DNA of 15,257 nt, taken from positions 4,061 to 19,317 of the forward strand of contig DBCG01000139.1 in assembly GCA_002292945.1 (NCBI GenBank), in the 5' to 3' direction. Below, piece after piece: positions 1 to 9,645 of this stretch. The DNA comes from Proteobacteria bacterium UBA964 (lineage in GTDB: Bacteria > Pseudomonadota > Gammaproteobacteria > Steroidobacterales > Steroidobacteraceae). Position numbers and translations under genes: made by a program. The notes beneath the pieces were generated by a model that was given only the letters and a program-made list of their open reading frames with translations, was not told the DNA's origin and searched no databases. Each line of letters starts with the position of its first letter. Position 1 is the stretch's first letter.

Positions 1-1644
<1,644 letters not shown>

Positions 1645-1662
1645 TCACCGGGGTTCCAAGGA

Positions 1663-3153
1663 ATGTCTGACATCGGACTGCTTTCTGCGCTCATCTGGTT
1701 GCCGATCATCGGCGGCCTGCTGGTGCTCGCGCTCGGGGATGCGCGCGTCGCACTGGCACGCTGGGTGGCGCTCGGCACCGCAGTCGCCGCGTTTGCGCTG
1801 TCGGTGTCGCTCTGGACGGGGTTCGATGCCGGCACCGCGGCCTTCCAGTCCGTCGAACGCCTGCAGTGGATCCCGGCGTTCAACGCCACCTATCATCTTG
1901 GCGTCGACGGCATCTCCCTGCCGCTGGTGCTGCTCACCACCTTCACCACCGTGCCGGTGTTGGTCGCTGCGTGGACGGTCATCGAGAAGCGACAGACCCA
2001 GTTCTTCGCGGCGTTCCTGATCCTGGAAGGGCTCATGGTCGGCGTCTTCACGGCGCTCGATGCGTTGCTGTTCTATTTCTTCTGGGAAGCGATGCTGATC
2101 CCGATGTTCCTCATCATCGGGATCTGGGGTGGTCCGCGCCGCGTGTACGCGACGATCAAGTTCTTCCTGTACACCTTCCTGGGGTCGGTGTTCATGTTGG
2201 TGGCCCTCATCTACATGTACTTGAAGGCGGGCAGCTACGACATCGCAGACTTCCACGCGTTGCCGCTGAGCTACACCGAGCAGTTCTGGATCTTCCTCGC
2301 GTTCTTCGCCGCGTTCGCGGTGAAGATCCCGATGTTCCCGGTGCACACCTGGCTGCCGGACGCACACGTGGAGGCACCGACCGGTGGCTCGGTGGTGTTG
2401 GCCGCGGTCATGCTCAAGATGGGCGGCTACGGCTTCCTCCGTCTCTCGCTGCCCATCACCCCGGATGCGGCCCGTGAACTCGACCTGCTCATGATCGGCC
2501 TGTCGCTGATCGCCGTCGTCTACATCGGCTTCATCGCGCTCGTGCAGACCGACATGAAGAAGCTGATCGCCTATTCGTCGATCGCCCACATGGGGTTCGT
2601 GACGCTCGGATGCTTCCTGGTCTTCGGTGGAGGAGGCGGCCTCGGCATCGACGGTGCCATGGTGCAGATGATCTCGCACGGGCTCGTCTCAGGCGCGATG
2701 TTCCTCTGCGTCGGCGTGCTCTACGACCGGCTGCACAGCCGCGAGATCAGCAGCTACGGCGGCGTGATCAACCGCATGCCGGTGTTCGGTGCGTTCTTCG
2801 TGCTGTTCGCGATGGCGAACGCGGGTCTGCCCGGTACCTCGGGCTTCGTCGGCGAGTTCCTCGTCATCCTCGCGGCCTTCAAGGCGAACTTCTGGTACGC
2901 ACTCATCGCCGGGACCACACTGGTGCTCGGCGCCGCCTACACGCTCTGGCTCGTCAAGCGGGTGGTCTTCGGTCCGGTCGCGAACGAGGGGGTCGCCGCC
3001 CTCGAGGACCTCAACGGGCGCGAGTTCTTCGTGCTGGGTCTGCTCGCGGCCGCTGTGCTGCTGCTCGGCATCTGGCCGGCGCCGCTGCTCGAGGTGATGC
3101 AGGAATCCGTGCGTCACCTCGTCGAACAGGCCACCGCCAGCAAGTTGCCCTGA
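1663..3153 (+). CDS. nuoM: NADH-quinone oxidoreductase subunit M
   Basis: Second antiporter-like, proton-pumping membrane subunit of complex I; 496 aa, close to the usual length of about 500. It is hydrophobic throughout, with the proton-channel residues expected for the family: Glu142 in FFWEAMLIP, Lys221 in AFAVKIPMFPVHTWLPDAH, Lys252 in VMLKMGGYGFLRL, and Glu398 in TSGFVGEFLVIL. VQTDMKKLIAYSSIAHMGF (about 294-312) is the discontinuous-helix loop signature. The ATG at 1663 gives the usual hydrophobic N-terminus (LIWLPIIGGLLVLAL). An AAGGA directly abuts this ATG, which is closer than an ideal Shine-Dalgarno spacing, but no better start is seen. The gene lies between nuoL (18 bases upstream) and nuoN (9 bases downstream), the standard end of the nuo operon. 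Confidence 0.98.
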   Translation: MSDIGLLSALIWLPIIGGLLVLALGDARVALARWVALGTAVAAFALSVSLWTGFDAGTAAFQSVERLQWIPAFNATYHLGVDGISLPLVLLTTFTTVPVLVAAWTVIEKRQTQFFAAFLILEGLMVGVFTALDALLFYFFWEAMLIPMFLIIGIWGGPRRVYATIKFFLYTFLGSVFMLVALIYMYLKAGSYDIADFHALPLSYTEQFWIFLAFFAAFAVKIPMFPVHTWLPDAHVEAPTGGSVVLAAVMLKMGGYGFLRLSLPITPDAARELDLLMIGLSLIAVVYIGFIALVQTDMKKLIAYSSIAHMGFVTLGCFLVFGGGGGLGIDGAMVQMISHGLVSGAMFLCVGVLYDRLHSREISSYGGVINRMPVFGAFFVLFAMANAGLPGTSGFVGEFLVILAAFKANFWYALIAGTTLVLGAAYTLWLVKRVVFGPVANEGVAALEDLNGREFFVLGLLAAAVLLLGIWPAPLLEVMQESVRHLVEQATASKLP

Positions 3154-3162
3154 GATCGCCCT

Positions 3163-4611
3163 ATGACCCCAACCCCCACGCTCGCCTCGCTCGCCCCCGC
3201 GTTGCCGGAGATCTGGCTCACGGTCGCAGCCTGTATCGTGCTGCTCACCGACGCGTTCGCCGGCCGCTCGGCACGCCGCATCACCCCGACCCTCACGCTG
3301 CTGCTGCTCGCACTCGGCGCCGCGGCCATCCTCGTCTGGGGCCAGGTCGATCAGCGTGTGGATCTGTTCTCGGGGATGTACACCGCCGATCCGCTCGCGA
3401 CAGTCCTGAAGCTGCTGTCTTTCCTCTTCACCGCGGTGGCGTTGCTCTACTCGCGCCACTGGCTGGAGTCGCGCGGCCTGCTCAAGGGCGAGTACTACGT
3501 GCTCGTGCTCACGGCGCTGCTCGGCATCTGCGTCATGGTGTCGGCGGGTAGCCTGCTCACGCTCTACATCGGTGTCGAACTGCTCGCGCTGTCGCTCTAC
3601 GCGCTCGTCGCCTTCGACCGTGATTCGGGTGTCGCCGCCGAGTCGGCGATGAAGTACTTCGTGCTCGGCGCCATCGCATCGGGCTGCCTGCTCTACGGCA
3701 TGTCGCTGGTCTACGGCATGACCGGGTCGCTGCTGCTCGGCGAGATCGCGGTGGCGGTGCAAGGGCAGGGCGTCGCACCGTCCCTCGGCCTCATGATGGG
3801 CCTCGTGTTCGTCGTGGTCGGTGTCGCCTTCAAGTTCGGAGCGGTGCCGTTCCACATGTGGGTGCCCGATGTCTATCACGGTGCGCCGTCGCCCACGACC
3901 TTGTTCATCGCTTCGGCGCCGAAGATCGCCTCGTTCGCGCTCGCATATCGCTTGCTCGCCGAGGGTCTTGGCGGCGTGGAGCCGGCTTGGGGGCAGATGA
4001 TCACCATCGTGGCCGTGTTGTCGGCGCTCATCGGCAACCTCATCGCCATCGCCCAGACCAACCTCAAGCGCATGCTGGCGTACTCGGCCATCGGCAACGT
4101 CGGCTTCATCCTGCTCGGCTTCGTCGCCGGCACCGAGCGCGGCTACGAGGCCGCGCTTTTCTACACCATCGCCTATGTGATCATGGCGCTCGGATCCTTC
4201 GGCGTGATCGTGCTGGCGGGCCGGCGCGGATTCGAGGCCGATGAACTCGATCACTACAAGGGGCTGCACACCCGCGACCCGCTGCTCGCGGTGTTGATGA
4301 TGGTGATGATGTTCTCGACCGCGGGCATCCCGCTGTTCGTCGGCTTCTGGGCGAAGTTGCAGATCTTCGAGGCGCTGTGGGCGAGCGGTCACGCGCCGCT
4401 CGTGGTGTTCGGTGCGGCGGTGTCGGTGATCGGCTTGTTCTACTATCTGCGGGTCGTGAAGCTCATGTACTTCGACACGCCGGGGGATCTGCCCGTGCCC
4501 GAGCGCCACACCGGGGTGCGCTTCACGCTCGCGATCAACGCGGCGGCCGTGGTCGCACTCGGAGTCTTCCCGCAGGCGCTGCTTGAACTCTGCCAGCGCG
4601 TGATGCCCTGA
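3163..4611 (+). CDS. nuoN: NADH-quinone oxidoreductase subunit N
   Basis: Third antiporter-like membrane subunit of complex I, 482 aa, the usual size. Family residues are visible: Glu139 in YIGVELLALSLYALVAF, Lys224 in VAFKFGAVPFHMWVPDVYHGAP, Lys254 in FIASAPKIASFALAYR, and Lys398 in PLFVGFWAKLQIF. The loop AIAQTNLKRMLAYSAIGNVG (about 295-314) is typical. The start codon follows the nuoM stop by 9 bases, and a weak GAG overlapping that stop is the only ribosome-binding signal, so translational coupling to nuoM is likely. This is the last nuo gene. No intrinsic terminator is visible after its stop; the next element is the tRNA promoter. Confidence 0.98.
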   Translation: MTPTPTLASLAPALPEIWLTVAACIVLLTDAFAGRSARRITPTLTLLLLALGAAAILVWGQVDQRVDLFSGMYTADPLATVLKLLSFLFTAVALLYSRHWLESRGLLKGEYYVLVLTALLGICVMVSAGSLLTLYIGVELLALSLYALVAFDRDSGVAAESAMKYFVLGAIASGCLLYGMSLVYGMTGSLLLGEIAVAVQGQGVAPSLGLMMGLVFVVVGVAFKFGAVPFHMWVPDVYHGAPSPTTLFIASAPKIASFALAYRLLAEGLGGVEPAWGQMITIVAVLSALIGNLIAIAQTNLKRMLAYSAIGNVGFILLGFVAGTERGYEAALFYTIAYVIMALGSFGVIVLAGRRGFEADELDHYKGLHTRDPLLAVLMMVMMFSTAGIPLFVGFWAKLQIFEALWASGHAPLVVFGAAVSVIGLFYYLRVVKLMYFDTPGDLPVPERHTGVRFTLAINAAAVVALGVFPQALLELCQRVMP

Positions 4612-4633
4612 TCGGAAGATCGCTCACTCGGGC

Positions 4634-4662
4634 TTGTAGTGACGCAGACAAGGCCGTATACT
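4634..4662 (+). promoter_or_regulatory. sigma70-type promoter of tRNA-fMet
   Basis: TTGTAG (4634-4639) and TATACT (4657-4662) are separated by exactly 17 bases. The -10 matches consensus at five of six positions. The bases after the -10 are GC-rich (CTGCGGCCC), the kind of discriminator found at stringently controlled stable-RNA promoters. A start near 4669 would leave only about 9 bases before the mature tRNA. Assignment is from sequence alone. Confidence 0.75.
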
Positions 4663-4677
4663 CTGCGGCCCTTCTGG

Positions 4678-4754
<77 letters not shown>

Positions 4755-4801
4755 ACCGGATCCGCTGTGCCGCGCTTCCCGGCCACACCTCCGGTGATCA
4801 G

Positions 4802-6412
4802 ATGACCCAACGCTCCCCCGATGCCTCGATGACCTTCGCGGATCTCGGTCTCTCGCAGCCCGTGCTCACCGCCTTGGCGGATGTCGGCTACGAGTCGCCG
4901 TCGCCCATCCAGGCCGCCACCATCCCCGTGCTGCTCGCTGGCCAGGACCTCATCGGCCAGGCACAGACCGGCACCGGCAAGACCGCCGCATTCGCGCTGC
5001 CGTTCCTGTCGATGCTCGATGTCGCGCGCCGCGAACCGCAGGTCTTGGTGCTCGTGCCGACCCGTGAACTCGCGATCCAGGTCGCCGAGGCGTTCCAGAA
5101 GTACGCCGCCAAGCTGCCCGGCCTGCATGTGCTGCCGATCTACGGCGGCCAGAGCTACACGCCACAACTGAATGCGCTTCGTCGCGGCACCCATGTCATC
5201 GTCGGCACACCGGGGCGAGTGATGGACCACCTCGAGCGCGGTACGCTCGATCTGGCCACGTTGCGTTTCGTGGTGTTGGACGAGGCCGATGAGATGCTTC
5301 AGATGGGCTTCGTCGATGCCATCGACCACATCCTCGGCCTGGCCCCCGCCGAGCGGCAGGTGGCGTTGTTCTCGGCGACGCTGCCCGCACAGATCCGCCG
5401 CATCGCGCAGAAGCACCTGCGCTCGCCGCGCGAGATCACGATCCGCAACAAGACCTCGACCGCCACGAACATCCGCCAGCGCTATTGGTTGGTCGCCGGA
5501 CTGCACAAGCTCGACGCGCTCACGCGCATCCTCGAAGCTGAGCCCTTCGAGGCCATGCTGGTGTTCGCGCGCACGAAGCAGGCGACGGTGGAGCTGGTCG
5601 AGAAGCTCGAGGCGCGCGGCTTCGCTGCCGCCGCCCTGAACGGCGACATCGTCCAAGCGCAGCGCGAGCGCACCGTGGCGGCGCTCAAAGGCGGCACCAT
5701 CGACATCGTGGTCGCGACCGATGTCGCGGCGCGTGGTCTCGATGTCGAGCGCATCACCCATGTGGTGAACTTCGATGTCCCCTACGACAGCGAGTCCTAC
5801 ATCCACCGTATCGGCCGCACTGGTCGGGCAGGGCGAAGCGGCGAGGCGATCCTGTTCATCGCGCCGCGCGAGCAGAACATGCTGCGGATCATCGAGCGTG
5901 CGACGCGCCAGCCGATCGAGCCGATGGTCCTGCCGAGCGCGCAGGACATCAACCTGCGGCGGGTGGCGAAGTTCAAGACCGAGATCGCCGCGGCGATCGG
6001 TTCGCCCGAAGCACAGACCTATCGCGCGGTCATCGAAGAGTTCGTCCGCGAGAGCGGTAACGACCTGCTGGAGGTCGCCGCGAGCCTCGCGTCGCTCGCC
6101 CGCGGTCGCAGCGCACTCACCCTGCCCAAGCGCGAGGCGCCCGAAGGCGGTGCCGAAGGCGGTGAGGCGCTCTATCGCGTGGAGGTCGGCCGACGGCACG
6201 GCCTGCAGCCCGGCAACCTCGTCGGTGCGCTCGCCCATGAGGGAGACCTGCACGGCAGCCAGATCAACGGCATCGACATCCGCGACGATCACACCCTCGT
6301 GCGGTTGCCGGCCAACATCCCGGCGCCTGTGCTCGCGCACCTGCGCGGTGTGAAGGTGCTGGGACAAAGGCTCGATCTCGGGCGATTGCCGGCGCGTCGC
6401 AAGAAGCCCTGA
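4802..6412 (+). CDS. DEAD-box ATP-dependent RNA helicase, DeaD/CsdA-like
   Basis: Cytoplasmic RNA-remodelling ATPase, 536 aa. All core motifs are intact: Q motif around 11-40 (FADLGL...SPSPIQ), motif I AQTGTGKT 54-61, Ia PTREL 86-90, GG 115-116, TPGR 136-139, DEAD 160-163, SAT 191-193, motif IV MLVFARTK 252-259, motif V VATDVAARGLDV 304-315, and motif VI HRIGRTGR 335-342. A helical linker follows, then at about 457-530 a small domain (YRVEVGRRHGLQPGNLVGAL onward) that resembles the DbpA/CsdA-type RNA-binding fold. CsdA-type helicases act in ribosome assembly and cold-shock mRNA unwinding. The protein ends six residues after that domain (ARRKKP), without the long basic tail I recall for E. coli DeaD. 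The ATG at 4802 is chosen, with ATG 4829 a possible alternative start; neither has a strong ribosome-binding site. The gene probably shares the tRNA promoter. DbpA itself or another paralogue cannot be excluded. Confidence 0.92.
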   Translation: MTQRSPDASMTFADLGLSQPVLTALADVGYESPSPIQAATIPVLLAGQDLIGQAQTGTGKTAAFALPFLSMLDVARREPQVLVLVPTRELAIQVAEAFQKYAAKLPGLHVLPIYGGQSYTPQLNALRRGTHVIVGTPGRVMDHLERGTLDLATLRFVVLDEADEMLQMGFVDAIDHILGLAPAERQVALFSATLPAQIRRIAQKHLRSPREITIRNKTSTATNIRQRYWLVAGLHKLDALTRILEAEPFEAMLVFARTKQATVELVEKLEARGFAAAALNGDIVQAQRERTVAALKGGTIDIVVATDVAARGLDVERITHVVNFDVPYDSESYIHRIGRTGRAGRSGEAILFIAPREQNMLRIIERATRQPIEPMVLPSAQDINLRRVAKFKTEIAAAIGSPEAQTYRAVIEEFVRESGNDLLEVAASLASLARGRSALTLPKREAPEGGAEGGEALYRVEVGRRHGLQPGNLVGALAHEGDLHGSQINGIDIRDDHTLVRLPANIPAPVLAHLRGVKVLGQRLDLGRLPARRKKP

Positions 6413-6443
6413 CGGGGCGCATCCCGGGGTTTACCATCGGGCG

Positions 6444-7064
6444 ATGCGTCGTTCATCGCTCTTGGCCGTCGTCCTGCTTCCGTTGTTGCTGGCCTGTTCG
6501 CCGCCACCCGCACCGCCCGCGCCGCCCCCAACCCAGCAGCCGGTCGATGATGCCTCCGGCACCACCGCTGCCTCCGCTGCGGCCCTCGAGGTGGTCGAGG
6601 CGCTCAAGCGCCGCGACATGGCGGCCATCGCCCGCTACGCGCACCCGACCCTCGGCGTGCTGTTCGCGCCGTACGCGTTCATCGAGCCCTCCGAGCACCA
6701 GATCTGGACGGTCACGACGCTACCCCGTTGGTTCAGCGAGACCCAGACCCGGATCTGGGGCGCTGAGGACGGCACCGGTTTCCCGATCGAGCTGACGCCC
6801 GCCCAGTACTACGAACGCTTCGTGTTCCCGCGCGATTTCACCGCAGGCGCGAAGATCAGCGTCAACGACGACCAAGCGAAGGGCAACTCGATCAACAACG
6901 CCGCGTCGTTGTATCCAGACGGCGTGCGCGTGGAGTTCTACCTGCCGCCGACGCAGACCCCCGAAGGTCCGTTGCCCGACTGGCGCGCGCTGCGGCTCGT
7001 GTTCGTCCCGGTGGGGGGAGAGCCGAAACTGGTCGCCGTCGTGCATGACCAGTGGACGATCTGA
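6444..7064 (+). CDS. putative lipoprotein of unknown function (HDQWTI C-terminus)
   Basis: 206 aa with a lipoprotein signal: MRRSSLLAVVLLPLLLAC, lipobox LLAC with Cys18 as the lipidated residue, then a proline-rich linker (about 19-33). The mature domain begins with a helix that includes EALKRRDMAAIARYAHPTLG, followed by FAPYAFI and a WGAEDGTGFPIELTPAQYY block. After that come GNSINNAASLYPDGVRVEFY and the ending RLVFVPVGGEPKLVAVVHDQWTI. From memory this pattern (HP-G-FxPY, WG..DG.G.PI.LT, GNSINN, C-terminal HDQWTI) matches a family of secreted proteins of unknown function also present in Firmicutes. The opening helix plus strand pattern could be an NTF2/SnoaL-like fold, which is inference. 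The gene starts 31 bases after the helicase stop, with a poor ribosome-binding site and no visible promoter, so co-transcription is plausible. I assign no function. Confidence 0.85.
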   Translation: MRRSSLLAVVLLPLLLACSPPPAPPAPPPTQQPVDDASGTTAASAAALEVVEALKRRDMAAIARYAHPTLGVLFAPYAFIEPSEHQIWTVTTLPRWFSETQTRIWGAEDGTGFPIELTPAQYYERFVFPRDFTAGAKISVNDDQAKGNSINNAASLYPDGVRVEFYLPPTQTPEGPLPDWRALRLVFVPVGGEPKLVAVVHDQWTI

Positions 7065-7068
7065 GGCT

Positions 7069-7077
7069 GGGGGGGGG
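7069..7077. repeat. homopolymer run of nine G
   Basis: Nine consecutive G bases start five bases after the lipoprotein stop codon. The run is intergenic, so slippage would not change a protein. It is also a common site of sequencing length error. Confidence 0.9.
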
Positions 7078-7159
7078 CGGCTCGAGGCGCCAGCGGCCGA
7101 GAGAGAGCTGTTAGGGCTCGAGCGTGTCGCCGCGCGTCGCATCTGATGAGGCAAGACGG

Positions 7160-7188
7160 TTGTCCAGCGCGTTTGCCCGAGGTATTGC
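7160..7188 (+). promoter_or_regulatory. tentative promoter of the S9 peptidase gene
   Basis: The 172-base gap between the lipoprotein and the peptidase holds the G run, a pair of GCTCGAG copies (around 7080 and 7115) that could pair weakly, and this candidate: TTGTCC (7160-7165), 17 bases, then TATTGC (7183-7188). The -10 is a poor match. CATACT at 7191-7196 is a better -10 but has no -35 at proper spacing. The local drop in GC suggests that a promoter is here, but its exact position is uncertain. I see no intrinsic terminator in the gap. Confidence 0.3.
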
Positions 7189-7236
7189 GGCATACTGTGT
7201 AGGTCGGTCTTTGAGCGGTATTCATTCGGGGGTTCC

Positions 7237-9438
7237 ATGAACAAGTCGATGTTGTGGGCAGGTATCGCAGGGTTCGCACTGGCAGCATCCGTCGCAAGTG
7301 CGGCGCCTGTTGCGGCAGCTGCGTCGACCGTGGCTGGATCTTCGGCATCCACCACCGCCCCCCGCACGATCACGCACGAGGACCTCTGGCTCATGCGCCG
7401 GGTCGGTGCGCCGGTGCCGAGCCCGGACGGCAAGTGGGTGGTCGCCTCGATCACCGAATCTGCCTACGACCCGAAGGCGCAGGTCTCGGATCTTTGGCTG
7501 ATCCCGACGCGCAGCACCGACGGCCGCAAGGCGCGTCGGCTCACGGGCACGGTGGGCGGTGAGGGCGGGGCTGCGTGGAGCCCGGACGGCACGCGGCTCG
7601 TCTTCTCGGCCAAGCGCGACGGCGACGACACCGACCAGCTCTACCTGCTCGACCTGCGTGGCGGCGAAGCGCAGCGGCTGACGACGCTCACCAATGGCGC
7701 GCGTTCGCCCAAGTTCTCGCCGGACGGCCGCAAGATCGCCTTCAGCAGCACCGACTATCCGGGTGCGCTGCTCGAGTCGGACAACAAGCGCATCGCTTCC
7801 GAGCGCAAGGCGCGCAAGTGGAACGCGCGCATCTACGACGGCTTCCCGATCCGCAACTGGGACCGCTGGCTCGAGGATCGGCAGCCGCGGCTGCTGGTGC
7901 TCGATCTCGCAGCGGGCGAGCCGCGTAACCTGCTCGCGAACTCCGAACTCGTGAAAGCGCCGGGTTTCGCCGGGCAGGGCGGTGACGGGGGCGGTGGCCT
8001 CACGGCCGAGTGGACGCCCGACGGTCAGGGTCTGGTGTTCGTCGCCAGCACCGACCGCAACAAGGCTGCGTATTCGTTCACCACCACGCAGCTCTGGTAT
8101 GTGGGGCTCGACGGCGCCGAGCCGCGCCGGCTGACCGTCGACAAACATTCTTGGGGATCGCCGACTTTCACGCCCGACGGTCGTACGCTGCTCGCCACGC
8201 GCGATCGCGCCTCCGACAAGGTCTACACCAACACCGAGCTTGCCGCGTTCGCCTGGAATGGCGCTGCAGCGGGCGCGCCGCTCGGCGCACCGCGCCTCCT
8301 CACGGCGGGTTGGGACCGTGCGGTGACCTCGTTCGCGCCGACCGCCGACTCGCGCCGTGTGTATTTCCTCGCTGAGGAGGCCGGTCACGAGAAACTCTTC
8401 TCGGCGCCGATCGACGGTAAGGCCGCGGCACCGGGTAAGAGCGCGGTCTCACTCGCCTTCGACATGACGCGCGGCGTCTATGGCAACCTCGCCATCGCCC
8501 AGGGCAGCGGTGAGCCGGTCATCGTCGCCAACTACGAAAGCGCCACCGAGCCGCCGGAGGTGGTGCGCATCGACGCTGCGAAGCGCGGCCACGAGGCGCT
8601 GACGGCGTTCAACACCGAGCGCGTGAAGCCGCTCGATCTCGCGCCCGTGAAACACTTCTGGTTCACGAGCCGTCAGGGCCGCCGCATCCACAACATGATG
8701 GTGCTGCCACCGGGCTTCGATGCTTCGAAGAAATACCCGCTGTTCGTCGTGATCCATGGCGGGCCGCACACCATGTTCCGCGACCAATGGGTGCTGCGTT
8801 GGAACTACCACTTGCTGGCGGCGCCGGGCTATGTGGTGCTGCTCACCAACTACAGCGGTTCCACGGGCTTCGGCGAGGCCTTTGCGCAGAGCATCCAGGG
8901 CGACCCGCTGCGCAGCGCGGGCGATGAGACCAACGAGGCCGCGGACATCGCGCTGCGCGACAACGCCTTCATCGACGCCTCGCGGCAGTGCGCGGGTGGC
9001 GCGAGCTACGGCGGGCACCTCGCCAACTGGCTGCAGGCGACGACCACGCGCTACCGGTGCCTGGTGAGCCACGCGGGTCTCGTCAACCTCGAGTCGCAGT
9101 GGGGCACGAGCGATACCGTGTACGGCCGCGAGATCAACAACGGGGGTCCGGTCTGGGAGCAGGGCCCGGTCTGGCGCGAGCAGAACCCGATCCGCTATGC
9201 CGCGCAGTTCAAGACCCCGACGCTGGTGACCATCGGCGAGCAGGACTTCCGGGTGCCGCTCAACAACTCGCTCGAGTACTGGACGGTGCTGCAGCGGCAG
9301 CAGGTGCCGAGCCGGCTCGTGGTGTTCCCGGAGGAGAACCATTGGATCCTGAAGGGCGAGAACAGCAAGCTCTTCTATCAGGAGATCCACGACTGGCTCG
9401 CCCGGTGGCTGGGGCCGCAGGCGGGCACCCCCCGATAA
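7237..9438 (+). CDS. secreted S9-family (prolyl oligopeptidase/DPP5-like) serine peptidase
   Basis: 733 aa with an N-terminal signal peptide (MNKSMLWAGIAGFALAASVA..., likely cleavage after ASA near 22) and an Ala/Ser/Thr-rich spacer to about 42. Residues about 45-450 form a beta-propeller of PD40/WD40-like blades, seen in repeated SPDG/TPDG motifs at 62-65, 115-118, 161-164, 260-263 and 312-315. The C-terminal alpha/beta-hydrolase domain (about 470-728) has the oxyanion-region motif HGGPH (507-511), GYVVLLTNYSGSTGFG (531-546), nucleophile Ser590 in GASYGG, Asp670 in GEQDFRVP and His702 in ENHW. GASYGG followed by NW fits the dipeptidyl-peptidase-5 branch of S9, which releases dipeptides from oligopeptides. 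Location is likely periplasmic or exported. Cys585 and Cys608 flank the nucleophile and might form a disulphide. The ATG follows a G-rich CGGGGG at usable spacing. Exact substrate is unknown. Confidence 0.92.
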   Translation: MNKSMLWAGIAGFALAASVASAAPVAAAASTVAGSSASTTAPRTITHEDLWLMRRVGAPVPSPDGKWVVASITESAYDPKAQVSDLWLIPTRSTDGRKARRLTGTVGGEGGAAWSPDGTRLVFSAKRDGDDTDQLYLLDLRGGEAQRLTTLTNGARSPKFSPDGRKIAFSSTDYPGALLESDNKRIASERKARKWNARIYDGFPIRNWDRWLEDRQPRLLVLDLAAGEPRNLLANSELVKAPGFAGQGGDGGGGLTAEWTPDGQGLVFVASTDRNKAAYSFTTTQLWYVGLDGAEPRRLTVDKHSWGSPTFTPDGRTLLATRDRASDKVYTNTELAAFAWNGAAAGAPLGAPRLLTAGWDRAVTSFAPTADSRRVYFLAEEAGHEKLFSAPIDGKAAAPGKSAVSLAFDMTRGVYGNLAIAQGSGEPVIVANYESATEPPEVVRIDAAKRGHEALTAFNTERVKPLDLAPVKHFWFTSRQGRRIHNMMVLPPGFDASKKYPLFVVIHGGPHTMFRDQWVLRWNYHLLAAPGYVVLLTNYSGSTGFGEAFAQSIQGDPLRSAGDETNEAADIALRDNAFIDASRQCAGGASYGGHLANWLQATTTRYRCLVSHAGLVNLESQWGTSDTVYGREINNGGPVWEQGPVWREQNPIRYAAQFKTPTLVTIGEQDFRVPLNNSLEYWTVLQRQQVPSRLVVFPEENHWILKGENSKLFYQEIHDWLARWLGPQAGTPR

Positions 9439-9473
9439 GGCCGAAGGGAATCGGGGTGGTCGGGCGGCGGGGT

Positions 9474-9502
9474 TTGAATGTCCCGCCGTTTTCCTTTATA
9501 TT
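9474..9502 (+). promoter_or_regulatory. sigma70-type promoter of the rimP-nusA-infB operon
   Basis: TTGAAT (9474-9479) and TATATT (9497-9502) are separated by exactly 17 bases; the -10 matches consensus at five of six positions and the -35 at four. The predicted start is near 9509, giving a leader of about 150 bases before rimP. It lies 35 bases after the S9 peptidase stop, with no terminator between them, so read-through from the peptidase gene is also possible. The T/A-rich stretch stands out from the GC-rich surroundings. Confidence 0.75.
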
Positions 9503-9508
9503 CGGCGG
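9483..9508. repeat. inverted repeat CCGCCG/CGGCGG enclosing the -10 element
   Basis: CCGCCG (9483-9488) and CGGCGG (9503-9508) are perfect inverted copies 14 bases apart and flank the -10 hexamer of the rimP promoter. The position would suit an operator, but in DNA this GC-rich a six-base match may be chance. Confidence 0.35.
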
Positions 9509-9592
9509 CCTTGCGGGGTCTCGGGCCTCGCATTGCAGGGTCAGGTTTCGATCTGGACCTGCAAGTGCCTTCAGGGCACGCGCTTTTTGGAG

Positions 9593-9614
9593 AAGCCCCC
9601 CGAGGGGCTTTTTT
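9593..9614 (+). terminator. intrinsic terminator in the rimP leader
   Basis: AAGCCCC (9593-9599) pairs with GGGGCTT (9604-9610) across a CCGA loop, and six T residues run from 9609 to 9614. It lies downstream of the rimP promoter and 45 bases before the rimP start, so it acts as an attenuator for the operon and would also stop read-through from the peptidase gene. Confidence 0.85.
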
Positions 9615-9645
9615 CGTTTCGGGGACCCTTTCGGGGGCTGAGGTC

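Noticed and set aside
2689..4509. 606-residue antisense open frame opposite nuoM/nuoN
   Set aside because: Composition is dominated by Glu, Arg, His, Gln and Asp with no domain motifs, as expected for the reverse complement of hydrophobic codons in GC-rich DNA. nuoN on the other strand is unambiguous.
4755..4801. Possible terminator after the tRNA
   Set aside because: CCGG copies are present but there is no stable stem followed by T residues.
7079..7122. GCTCGAG copies as a terminator hairpin after the lipoprotein
   Set aside because: Only about seven base pairs around a long loop and no T run; CTCGAG is itself palindromic and frequent in this DNA.
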